Positions 17,739 through 26,091 of a DNA stretch of 64,000 nucleotides are shown here, piece after piece. The notes beneath the pieces were generated by a model that saw only the letters and a program-made list of their open reading frames with translations, was not told the origin of the DNA and searched no databases. The DNA lies in NCBI RefSeq assembly GCF_008632455.1, contig NZ_CP043929.1:2108001-2172000 (forward strand). The letters run 5' to 3'. The first letter of the stretch is position 1; every line of letters starts with the position of its first letter. A program made the translations under genes and the position numbers. The stretch is from Methylomonas rhizoryzae (GTDB lineage Bacteria; Pseudomonadota; Gammaproteobacteria; Methylococcales; Methylomonadaceae).

Positions 17739-19427
17739 ATGTGGACATTTTTATGGCGGTCGTCGCCGCTTACCCTTTTGTTTGTCATGTTGACCGGAAT
17801 CGTCAGCGGTTTGAGCAATGCCGGTTTAATCGCGTTCATTAATGGCGTATTGGCAGGTAAGTCCGAAGTATTTTTCGGTCATGCGGGGTTTGCCGGTCTG
17901 GTGGCAGTGGTGTTATTGAGCCGATTCGCCTCTCACTACGGATTGAATCGTTTCAGCACCCGGCTCGTGAAGAACTTGCGGTTACGCATTGCCGGTTTGA
18001 TATTGCAAGCGCCTTACCCGGTATTGCAAACCATAGGTAAGCCGGCCTTATTGAGCCATTTGACCGAAGACGTGGTCAGCATTGCCGGCGCCAGCGAGTT
18101 GTTTCCGGTGATCTGCATCAACTTTGCGATCGTGGCGGGTTGTATGAGCTATTTAACCTGGTTGTCCTGGCAGTTGGCCGCGGTGCTGGCTTCGGCAATC
18201 GGTTTCGGCGTTTTGAGCTTCGGTGTATGTAACCGGTTTTCGCAGTGCCGTTTACGCGCGGCTAGGGAGGAATATGACGGACTTAGTCGCGGGTTCAGCG
18301 GCTTGACCGAAGGCGTGCGGGAATTGAAGTTACACCGCCGCCGCGCGCAGGGGTTTATGTCCGGCGCGTTGGAAGCGCATGCCGAAGGTTATCGCCGGCA
18401 TTCCTTGGCGGCAATCGGTCATTTTTTGCTGATCAACCAATGGATACAGTTGTTGTATTACCTGACGATTGCGGCCATTTTGTTTGTGTTTCCGCATTGG
18501 CAAGCGCTGAATACGGAGGTCGTCGGCGGCTACGTTTTGGTTTTTCTATTCATGATGTCGCCGTTGACCGTTTTAACCAACAGCATACCGACCTTCGCCA
18601 GAGCCAAGGTGGCTTTGCAAAAGGTGACGGCTTTGGAGCGGAGTTTGGCGCAATCTTGCAGTTCGATCAGCGCAGGGATGCCGCAACAGCCCGAGTTTGA
18701 ACACTTGATATTGAGTGGGGTGACTCACCAGTTTCATAGGGAAAAAGAAAATCGCAGTTTTACCCTGGGACCTATCGATTTAACCATCAGGCCCGGCGAA
18801 TTAATTTTTTTGGTGGGCGGGAACGGCAGCGGTAAAACCACCTTAGCCATGCTGTTGATGGGGCTATATCATCCGGAACAAGGCGGCGTGTTCTGGAATG
18901 GGACGCGGGTGGATGCCGGCAACCGGGATGCGTACATGCAAAACTTTTCGGTCATATTTGCCGATTTCCATTTGTTCGACGAACTGTACGGAATCGATAG
19001 CCAACCGCATCAAGCGTTTATCGCCGACTATCTGGAACGTCTACAACTCAATCATAAGGTTGAAATCGCCAACGGGCGCTTTTCCTCGGTAAACTTGTCG
19101 CAAGGTCAGCGCAAACGCTTGGCTTTGTTGACCGCTTATTTGGAAGACCGGCCGATTTATATCTTCGACGAATGGGCTGCAGACCAAGACCCGGAATTCA
19201 AGCAGATTTTTTATACCGAATTGCTGCCGGCATTAAAGGCGCGCGGTAAAACGGTGGTGGCGATTACCCACGACGACAAATATTTCCGGCTGGCGGACCG
19301 TTGCATCAAATTGGAAGACGGGCAAATCGCTGCGATAGAGTATCCGCAGGTGCCGGACGAACGGGCGATTCAGCCGGTCGATCCCGCGCTTGGGGCTTGG
19401 TCGGAAATCACTCCCCTCAATTCTTAG
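17739..19427 (+). CDS. Cyclic-peptide/siderophore ABC exporter, fused TMD-NBD (PvdE-like)
   Basis: From ATG 17739 the product is 562 aa; a TTG at 17691 would add 16 residues that do not resemble the family. Six membrane helices fill the first ~310 residues. The nucleotide-binding domain has Walker A GGNGSGKTT, signature LSQGQ, Walker B IYIFDE and the switch His in AITHDD. Fused half-transporters of this type (PvdE, SyrD) export NRPS peptides; PvdE moves the acylated pyoverdine precursor ferribactin to the periplasm. The next gene is a PvdQ-like acylase, which matches the export-then-deacylate order of pyoverdine maturation. The symbol pvdE is not assigned because orthology cannot be tested here. 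Confidence 0.9.
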   Translation: MWTFLWRSSPLTLLFVMLTGIVSGLSNAGLIAFINGVLAGKSEVFFGHAGFAGLVAVVLLSRFASHYGLNRFSTRLVKNLRLRIAGLILQAPYPVLQTIGKPALLSHLTEDVVSIAGASELFPVICINFAIVAGCMSYLTWLSWQLAAVLASAIGFGVLSFGVCNRFSQCRLRAAREEYDGLSRGFSGLTEGVRELKLHRRRAQGFMSGALEAHAEGYRRHSLAAIGHFLLINQWIQLLYYLTIAAILFVFPHWQALNTEVVGGYVLVFLFMMSPLTVLTNSIPTFARAKVALQKVTALERSLAQSCSSISAGMPQQPEFEHLILSGVTHQFHREKENRSFTLGPIDLTIRPGELIFLVGGNGSGKTTLAMLLMGLYHPEQGGVFWNGTRVDAGNRDAYMQNFSVIFADFHLFDELYGIDSQPHQAFIADYLERLQLNHKVEIANGRFSSVNLSQGQRKRLALLTAYLEDRPIYIFDEWAADQDPEFKQIFYTELLPALKARGKTVVAITHDDKYFRLADRCIKLEDGQIAAIEYPQVPDERAIQPVDPALGAWSEITPLNS

Positions 19428-19502
19428 GGACGATTTTTCCGACCAAATTCTAAAATGCAAAAGCGGTATTTTATCTCCTCATCCCGGACTACTTTCGGAG
19501 TG

Positions 19503-19538
19503 GAAAGACACTGTCTTTCGCGCGGAAGAGTGACTCTT
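19503..19538. repeat. Two adjacent perfect palindromes before the acylase gene
   Basis: GAAAGACA-C-TGTCTTTC (19503-19519) and AAGAGT-G-ACTCTT (19526-19538) are both perfect with a one-base centre. They lie in the 140-nt gap between exporter and acylase. Function unknown: a regulator site or an mRNA hairpin near the start are possible. Confidence 0.55.
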
Positions 19539-19567
19539 ATCGTTAACTGTTGTTCTCGACAACCATC

Positions 19568-21958
19568 ATGACAAAGACCTACAAAGCCTGGCAAACAGTG
19601 TTAGTCGCCGTTGCATGCGCGACCGTTCTGGCGGCCGCAGCCGCCTATCTATGGCTGCGCCAGTCGTTACCTGCAGCGGACGGCGAGCAAGCACTGTCGG
19701 GCTTGGTCGAGCCGGTCCGGATCGAAACCGACAACTTGGGCGTACCCAGGATAATTGCAGCCGGCCGTAGCGATGCCGTCCGGGCCTTGGGTTATTTGCA
19801 TGCCGGGGACCGTCTGTTTCAAATGGATTTGATGCGGCGCAAGAATGCCGGGCGCTTGGCCGAATTGTTCGGTGCTATCGCCGTCGGCAGCGACGTCAAG
19901 GCAAGAACCTACGGTTTTAATATGCGCGCCAAGCAGGTGTTGCTTAAATTGCCGGCAGCGCAACGCAGTTATTTGGAAGCTTATGCCGCCGGGGTTAACG
20001 ACTATCTGCAACGCGCGCGGGCTTTGCCGTTTGAATTCGACGTATTGGCCTACCGGCCGGAGCCTTGGCAGGCGGAGGACAGCTTGCTGGTGATCTTCGG
20101 CATGTTCGACAATTTAACCGCCTGGGCGGAACAATACGAGCGCATGCTGACCGTCATGGACCAGGCCTTGCCGGCGGAGGTGGTGACATTTTTAACCCCG
20201 GACAGCGACCGTTACACCGACGCCTTGCAACAACATGCGCCGGCGCGGGTACCCTCCGGACCGTTGCCGATAGCGGCCTTGCATGCCTTGCTGAGCGAAA
20301 GTTTGCCGGCCGGCCGGGCCTTGGCGCACGCGCCCGAAGAAACTATGCCCGGTTCCAATGCCTGGGCGGTATCCGGCGCCAAAACCGCGGACGGCCGGGC
20401 CATCGTTGCCAACGATATGCATCTGGGCATTAACGTTCCCAATATCTGGTATCGGGTACAGCTCGAATACCCCGGCGTGCTGGCCGCCGGCGTGTCTTTG
20501 CCGGGAACCCCGTGTTTGGTGGCCGGCAGCAATCAGCATGTGGGCTGGGGCTTGACCAATCTGGCCGGCGATTTTCTGGATTTAGTGTTGCTGGAGGGCG
20601 ATACGCAACGGGCCGGGCAATACCGGGTCGGCAGCGAATGGCGGAATTTCGAGCAGCGCCGCGAATTGATCCGTATCAAAGGCGAGGCCGATAAAGAATT
20701 GCTGGTGGAAGAAAGCCTGTGGGGGCCGGTGGCGCAACAGCCTTTACTGGGTCAAAAAGCGGCGATTCACTGGACGGCTTTGGATGTCGATGCGGTTAAT
20801 CTGGACATATTGGAGTTGGAACAAGCCGGCGGTCTGCAGCAAGCCATCGCCGTCGCCAACCGGGCAGGCGGTCCGCAATTGAACGTGTTGCTGGCCGACT
20901 CCACGGGCCACATCGCCTGGACCCTGACCGGCAAATTGCCGTTACGCCGTTCCGGCGACGGTTCAATCGCCCGCTCGTGGGCCGACGGCGATGCGGCCTG
21001 GTCGGGATATCTCGCCGCCGCGGACATGCCGAAAAGCGTCGATCCGGCCGCCGGCTTTTTGCTGTCCGCCAACGATAGGCGCTTTGGGACCGAACTGCCG
21101 TATTCGGTGGGACGCAACTTTGCCAGCGGTTATCGGGCTTACCGCATCGATCAGCGCTTGCGGCAAATGAGCCGATTCGACGAATGGTCTTTATTCAATC
21201 TGCAGCAGGATACCTACAGCGAGTTTTATACCTATTACCAACAATTGGCGCTTAGCGTATTAACGCCGGATAAAACCGCCGGCAACGCCGAGTTGAACGG
21301 CTTGCGCAATTATTTGTTAAGCTGGAACGGTAGGGCCGATACCGATAGCTTGGGTTTGCCGCTGCTGATCGAATTTCGCAAACAATTGATAGCGTCGGTT
21401 TTTAGCCCGTTTTTGCAGCGCTGCCGGCAATTGGAACCTGATTTCGAATACAGCTGGAACTATGTCGATACGCCGCTGCAGGCGTTGCTGGACAGCCGTC
21501 CTCCGCAATTAGTGCCGGAACCGGCACAACACGATTGGCAAACTTTTATTTTGAGCCAATTGACCGCTGCAGCCGCCAATTTGCAAGCCGCGCATCCGGC
21601 TGTAGCATTGGCGGCCCTGAATTGGGGCGAGGTTAACCGGGCCGAGTTTTCCCACCCATTCGCCAAAGCTTTGCCGGCTTTGTCAACGCTGCTGGACATG
21701 CCGCGGCAAGCCTTGGCCGGATGCGGCGGCTATTGCGTGCGGGTAACGGGCGCGCGTTTCGGCGCCAGCGAGCGGCTGGTGGTGTCGCCCGGCCGTTTCG
21801 CGGAAGGCATTTTGCATATGCCGGGCGGACAATCCGGCCATCCTTTATCCGCTCACTACCGCGATCAGCAGCCCTATTGGCTGACCGGGTTGCCGTTACC
21901 GTTCGCGGCCGGAAATTCGGTGCATACCTTGACGTTGCGTCCGCCCGGGACGCAATAG
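19568..21958 (+). CDS. Penicillin-acylase-family Ntn hydrolase (PvdQ-like)
   Basis: From ATG 19568 the product is 796 aa. An N-terminal hydrophobic helix (VLVAVACATVLAAAAAYLWL) acts as signal or anchor, so the enzyme is periplasmic. The alpha chain and spacer end before the conserved PGSNAWAVSG; Ser ~263 of GSN becomes the N-terminal nucleophile after self-cleavage. NDMHLG and later beta-chain motifs follow. In pyoverdine biosynthesis PvdQ removes the fatty-acid chain of the precursor in the periplasm; other family members degrade acyl-homoserine lactones or beta-lactams. The position straight after a PvdE-like exporter and before fecR favours siderophore maturation, and implies that the NRPS product starts with an acyl group (inference). 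Quorum quenching remains an alternative. Confidence 0.9.
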   Translation: MTKTYKAWQTVLVAVACATVLAAAAAYLWLRQSLPAADGEQALSGLVEPVRIETDNLGVPRIIAAGRSDAVRALGYLHAGDRLFQMDLMRRKNAGRLAELFGAIAVGSDVKARTYGFNMRAKQVLLKLPAAQRSYLEAYAAGVNDYLQRARALPFEFDVLAYRPEPWQAEDSLLVIFGMFDNLTAWAEQYERMLTVMDQALPAEVVTFLTPDSDRYTDALQQHAPARVPSGPLPIAALHALLSESLPAGRALAHAPEETMPGSNAWAVSGAKTADGRAIVANDMHLGINVPNIWYRVQLEYPGVLAAGVSLPGTPCLVAGSNQHVGWGLTNLAGDFLDLVLLEGDTQRAGQYRVGSEWRNFEQRRELIRIKGEADKELLVEESLWGPVAQQPLLGQKAAIHWTALDVDAVNLDILELEQAGGLQQAIAVANRAGGPQLNVLLADSTGHIAWTLTGKLPLRRSGDGSIARSWADGDAAWSGYLAAADMPKSVDPAAGFLLSANDRRFGTELPYSVGRNFASGYRAYRIDQRLRQMSRFDEWSLFNLQQDTYSEFYTYYQQLALSVLTPDKTAGNAELNGLRNYLLSWNGRADTDSLGLPLLIEFRKQLIASVFSPFLQRCRQLEPDFEYSWNYVDTPLQALLDSRPPQLVPEPAQHDWQTFILSQLTAAAANLQAAHPAVALAALNWGEVNRAEFSHPFAKALPALSTLLDMPRQALAGCGGYCVRVTGARFGASERLVVSPGRFAEGILHMPGGQSGHPLSAHYRDQQPYWLTGLPLPFAAGNSVHTLTLRPPGTQ

Positions 21959-22106
21959 CCCCGCAGGCTGCTTTTCGCCCGGTGCGATTTGGCTAAACTA
22001 ACCGGGAGTCAAGACCATCAGGCGGGAACGTGAAACGCGGCCCGCGCGAGCGGTGAGGCTCATCGCTAGGGCTTTCAGAGTGAACCAGTAAACGAAGTTA
22101 ACGATT

Positions 22107-23075
22107 ATGAACAACAATACCGAGCAAACCGATGCGGACGATAGTGTAGACGAGCAGGCGGCCGATTGGTTTGTCCTGTTGCGCTCGGAACGCGTTACCC
22201 GAGGCGACGAAGCCGAGTTCTTGCGTTGGTTGGAGCAGGCCGAGGCCCATAAAACTGCGTTTTACGAAATTTGTGAGATGTGGGGCGATGACGCTTTGCT
22301 GGAAAGCCTGACCACCAGTGCGGCCCGGCACGCGATAGCACCGGTTAAAAAAAAACGCTGCATTAACACTCGGCCGGTTGTGCCGGCTTTAGCGGCCGGC
22401 GTGCTAGTCGCGGCTTTATTGTGGGAGCCGGCGCGGATATATTTCGGCGCGGACTATTCCGTAGCGGTAGGGCAAACCCAGACCGTGCAATTGCAGGACG
22501 GTTCTAAAGCGATACTGAATAGCGGGAGCGCGCTGGCGGTAACGATGGATCAGAGTCAGCGCTCGGTGCGCTTGCTGAAAGGCGAAGCCTATTTCGAAGT
22601 AAAACCCGATCCCGATCTGCCGTTTGTGGTTCTAGGCCGGCGTTCGGCCACCCGCGTGCTGGGGACGCGCTTCATCGTCGATAGACACGGCGATTCCGAC
22701 GAAATCAAAGTGTTGGCCGGTCGGGTGGAGGTTGCGGAAAACCGGCGTTGGAAACAACCCGTGGTTTTAAGTTCCGGTCAAGCGGTGACGGTGTCCGCTA
22801 ACGCCATCGGCGAGCCGCAAAGCTTGTCTTCGACTTTATCCACCTCATGGATCAACGGATTTCTGGTGTATCAAAACGAAACCTTGGAAAACGTCGTCGG
22901 AGCCATCGGCCGTTATAGCCGAGCCGTCGTGGTATTTAAAGACGATTCCTTACGCACGCTGAAAATTAACGGCCGGCTGAACATTCGCGACAGCCGCGCC
23001 ATGTTGGGCACGCTGCAAAGCACCCTGGGATTAAAAATGAGGTTTTGGGGCGACTGGTTGGTGGTGATCGGTTGA
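22107..23075 (+). CDS. FecR-family anti-sigma/transmembrane signalling protein
   Basis: The product is 322 aa. The N-terminal DUF4880 helix bundle (DEQAADWFVLLRSE, FLRWLEQAEAHKTAF) binds the ECF sigma factor in the cytoplasm. A transmembrane helix follows near residues 88-105 (VPALAAGVLVAALLW). The periplasmic FecR domain (LQDGSKAILNSGS, LLKGEAYFEV) and a C-terminal STN-like/DUF4974 segment complete it. The usual pathway is that loaded receptor STN contacts FecR, which releases or activates FecI. The most likely partner is the ECF factor at 16836, separated by the exporter and acylase genes on the other strand. It follows the acylase by 148 nt on the same strand. Confidence 0.93.
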   Translation: MNNNTEQTDADDSVDEQAADWFVLLRSERVTRGDEAEFLRWLEQAEAHKTAFYEICEMWGDDALLESLTTSAARHAIAPVKKKRCINTRPVVPALAAGVLVAALLWEPARIYFGADYSVAVGQTQTVQLQDGSKAILNSGSALAVTMDQSQRSVRLLKGEAYFEVKPDPDLPFVVLGRRSATRVLGTRFIVDRHGDSDEIKVLAGRVEVAENRRWKQPVVLSSGQAVTVSANAIGEPQSLSSTLSTSWINGFLVYQNETLENVVGAIGRYSRAVVVFKDDSLRTLKINGRLNIRDSRAMLGTLQSTLGLKMRFWGDWLVVIG

Positions 23076-23307
23076 TCCCGGCAATGCTTCGATGCGTTCC
23101 AGTCGTGCCGGCTCCGTTGCCTGTTCCGCGTTTGTCGCCGGCCGGACGGCGCTGTCAGCCCGGACTCGAAGTTTGTGAAAATGTGAAATCCATACCACAA
23201 TGCTGCTAAGGTAGGGCTAGCTAATTTCCTTACTGCGGTAGAGTTTTCACCTCTTGGTCTCGGTTCGATTGATGGCCAAATACTTCAGCTTATAGAAATG
23301 GTGTGCT

Positions 23308-25914
23308 ATGTGGCAGTGGGTTGCGGAATCGTTTGGTTTGAACGGCTTAATCCCCCATGGTTTTTGCATTCAATGGAACCCGGTCTTGCTGTGGACCCTG
23401 GTTGCATCCGATTCAGCCATTGTATTGGCGTATTTTTCCATTCCCTATGCGATCTGGCATTTCGTGAAAATGCGGCCGGACATTCATCACCGCAAGTTGT
23501 TTGTCCTGTTCGGATTATTCATCGTCGCTTGCGGCGTGACCCACGCCTTTGACGTCATCACCATTTGGCGTCCAACTTATTGGGCGAACGCCTTTGCCAA
23601 AGTGTTTACCGCATTGATTTCGCTCAGTACCGCCGTGTTGCTTTGGCGAATCATGCCGGCCGCGCTAGGCCTGCCGTCCACCCGGCAATTGGAACAAGCG
23701 AAAGCGGCCCTGGAAACGTTGAATGCGCAATTGGAACAGCGCGTCATCGAACGGACTGAGGCGTTAGCCGGCTCGAATGCGCAATTGCAGACCACATTGC
23801 AAGAACTGACAGAGCTCAATCAACTCTTGCATCGAGAAAAAGCGCTCTTGCGCAGCTTGCTCGACAATATACCGGATCATATTTTCATCAAGGCTTGCGA
23901 CGGAATTTACCTCGATTGTAACCGCGCTTTCAGCGATTTTTGCGGCGTATCGGCCAACGAAGTCATAGGAAAAACGGATCGTGATTTTTATCTTGGCGGC
24001 CCATCGGCCGTGCCGGCCAACGACCAAGAGGTTCTTAACGCTGCAAGCGCAATCGTCAGCGAAGAATGGCTGGTGTCGTCCGGCGGCGTGCACTGTTGTT
24101 TCGAGACCTTAAGAATTCCCTTTCGTGACGGCCGGGACGGCGTATTGGGGCTTATCGGCGTTAGGCGCAACATTACCGAACGCAAGCACGCGGACCTCAA
24201 ATTGCAATTGGCCGGCAAAGTATTCAGTCATGCGCGCGAAGGTATCATGATCACCGATGCCGGCGGCGCCATCCTCGAAGTCAACGAAACTTTCAGCCGG
24301 ATCACGGGTTATAGCCGCGACGAGGTGCTCGGCAAAAACCCGCGCGTCATGCAATCCGGCCGGCACAATGCGGACTTTTACGCCGCAATGTGGCAGGCAT
24401 TGCAGGAAAAAGGCCATTGGTACGGCGAAATTTGGAACCGGCACAAATCCGGCACCGTGTTTGCCGAAATGTTGACTATTAGCGCAGTCAACGACGCTGC
24501 CGGCAAAATCCAAAATTACGTGGCCTTGTTCACCGACATTACCCAGATGAAGGAACACCAGTTTCAACTGGAATATATTGCCCATTACGACGCATTGACC
24601 AACCTGCCGAACCGGGTGTTGTTGTCCGATCGCCTGGAACAGGCAATGATGGCCAACCATCGCCGCCATTGCATCTTGGCTGTGGTGTATTTGGATCTGG
24701 ACGGATTCAAAGCGGTCAACGATAGTTACGATCATCATATCGGCGACGAATTGTTGATTGTGGTATCGCAACGCATGAAAGCTACGCTACGCGACGGCGA
24801 CACGTTAGCCAGAATCGGCGGCGACGAATTTGTCGGCATTTTGGTCGATCTGGAGCAAATCGACGATTGCGAACCGATCCTGCAGCGATTATTACAAGCG
24901 GCTGCGCAACCGGTGTGGGTCAACGAAATGTCGTTGCAGGTCTCGGCCAGCATCGGCGTGACTTTTTATCCGCAGGACGAGGTCGATGCCGACCAGTTGA
25001 TCCGCCACGCGGACCAAGCCATGTACATTGCGAAACAAAGCGGAAAAAACCGTTACCATTTTTTCGACATAGAGCGCGACGCGGCACTCAAAACCCGGCA
25101 GGAACGCTTGCAAGACATTCGTCAGGCTTTGGACAGCAATGCCTTGCGGTTGTATTACCAGCCTAAGGTCAATTTATTGACCGGCGGCGTGGTCGGTGCG
25201 GAGGCCTTGATTCGCTGGCAGCATCCCGAGCGCGGCTTAATCTTGCCGGCGGACTTTTTGCCGGTCGTTGAAAATCACCCGCTTAGTGTGGAACTGGGCG
25301 AGTGGGTGATTTGCACGGCACTCGGCCAAATCCGCGCCTGGCGCGAAATCGGTCTGGATTTGCCGGTTAGCGTTAACTTGGGGGCCAGGCAATTTCAGCA
25401 AGCGGATTTCGTTTGCCGGCTCTCGGGCTTACTGGCCCAATTTCCCGACGTGCCGCCGTCTTCGTTGGAGCTGGAAGTATTGGAGACCAGTGCGCTGGAG
25501 GATTTGGCAGCGGTATCGGAAAAAATCAAAACCTGCCGGGAAATGGGGGTGCGGTTTGCACTGGACGATTTCGGAACCGGATTCTCGTCGCTGACCTATT
25601 TACGTCATCTGCCGGTCGACACCTTAAAAATCGATCAGAGTTTCATTCGCGACATGCTGAACGACAAAGACGATCTGGCCATAGTCAACAGCGTAATCGG
25701 CCTTGCGGATACCTTTAACCGGCAGGTTATCGCAGAAGGCGTGGAAACTCAGCGGCATGCGGAGCGCTTGCTGGCCCTGGGCTGCCATTTGGCCCAAGGC
25801 TACGGCCTCGCCAAACCGATGAGCGCCGAACAACTGCCCGGCTGGGCGGTGCAGTGGCGCGCGCATTATCTTGCCCAAGGTGTCAGCGCGCCGGCAGAAG
25901 GGCCGCAAACATAG
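23308..25914 (+). CDS. Ethylene-receptor-like membrane sensor with PAS, GGDEF and EAL domains
   Basis: The product is 868 aa. Residues ~25-125 form three membrane helices very close to the ethylene-binding domain of plant ETR1: DSAIVLAYFSIP and FIVACGVTHAFD. The residues known to be needed for copper and ethylene binding in ETR1 (D25, Y32, I62, C65, H69) appear at D35, Y42, I72, C75 and H79, a constant offset of 10. A coiled coil and two PAS domains follow, then an intact GGDEF motif (IGGDEF) and an intact EAL domain (AEALIRW, DDFGTGFSS). It would couple ligand sensing to making or breaking c-di-GMP. It follows fecR by 232 nt on the same strand, but nothing ties it to iron. Confidence 0.92.
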   Translation: MWQWVAESFGLNGLIPHGFCIQWNPVLLWTLVASDSAIVLAYFSIPYAIWHFVKMRPDIHHRKLFVLFGLFIVACGVTHAFDVITIWRPTYWANAFAKVFTALISLSTAVLLWRIMPAALGLPSTRQLEQAKAALETLNAQLEQRVIERTEALAGSNAQLQTTLQELTELNQLLHREKALLRSLLDNIPDHIFIKACDGIYLDCNRAFSDFCGVSANEVIGKTDRDFYLGGPSAVPANDQEVLNAASAIVSEEWLVSSGGVHCCFETLRIPFRDGRDGVLGLIGVRRNITERKHADLKLQLAGKVFSHAREGIMITDAGGAILEVNETFSRITGYSRDEVLGKNPRVMQSGRHNADFYAAMWQALQEKGHWYGEIWNRHKSGTVFAEMLTISAVNDAAGKIQNYVALFTDITQMKEHQFQLEYIAHYDALTNLPNRVLLSDRLEQAMMANHRRHCILAVVYLDLDGFKAVNDSYDHHIGDELLIVVSQRMKATLRDGDTLARIGGDEFVGILVDLEQIDDCEPILQRLLQAAAQPVWVNEMSLQVSASIGVTFYPQDEVDADQLIRHADQAMYIAKQSGKNRYHFFDIERDAALKTRQERLQDIRQALDSNALRLYYQPKVNLLTGGVVGAEALIRWQHPERGLILPADFLPVVENHPLSVELGEWVICTALGQIRAWREIGLDLPVSVNLGARQFQQADFVCRLSGLLAQFPDVPPSSLELEVLETSALEDLAAVSEKIKTCREMGVRFALDDFGTGFSSLTYLRHLPVDTLKIDQSFIRDMLNDKDDLAIVNSVIGLADTFNRQVIAEGVETQRHAERLLALGCHLAQGYGLAKPMSAEQLPGWAVQWRAHYLAQGVSAPAEGPQT

Positions 25915-26056
25915 CGCAAATCAGAGGCCGAACGAAGCGGGCATGCATCCGTCAAGTGTCCGGAGTTTGATTCTCTAAAAAAGTGTTCAAGTCAATCGGC
26001 TTATTTGCGACTAACACGAAACGGCGTCAGGTTCGCACCAAACGGGATGTGCCCGG

Positions 26057-26062
26057 TATAAT
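26057..26062 (+). promoter_or_regulatory. Candidate -10 box for argH
   Basis: TATAAT lies 30 nt before the argH ATG. No good -35 hexamer is visible at 16-18 nt spacing, so this is a partial promoter call. Confidence 0.45.
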
Positions 26063-26091
26063 CCGGATTTTGTTTTGATAATCGTCCAATC

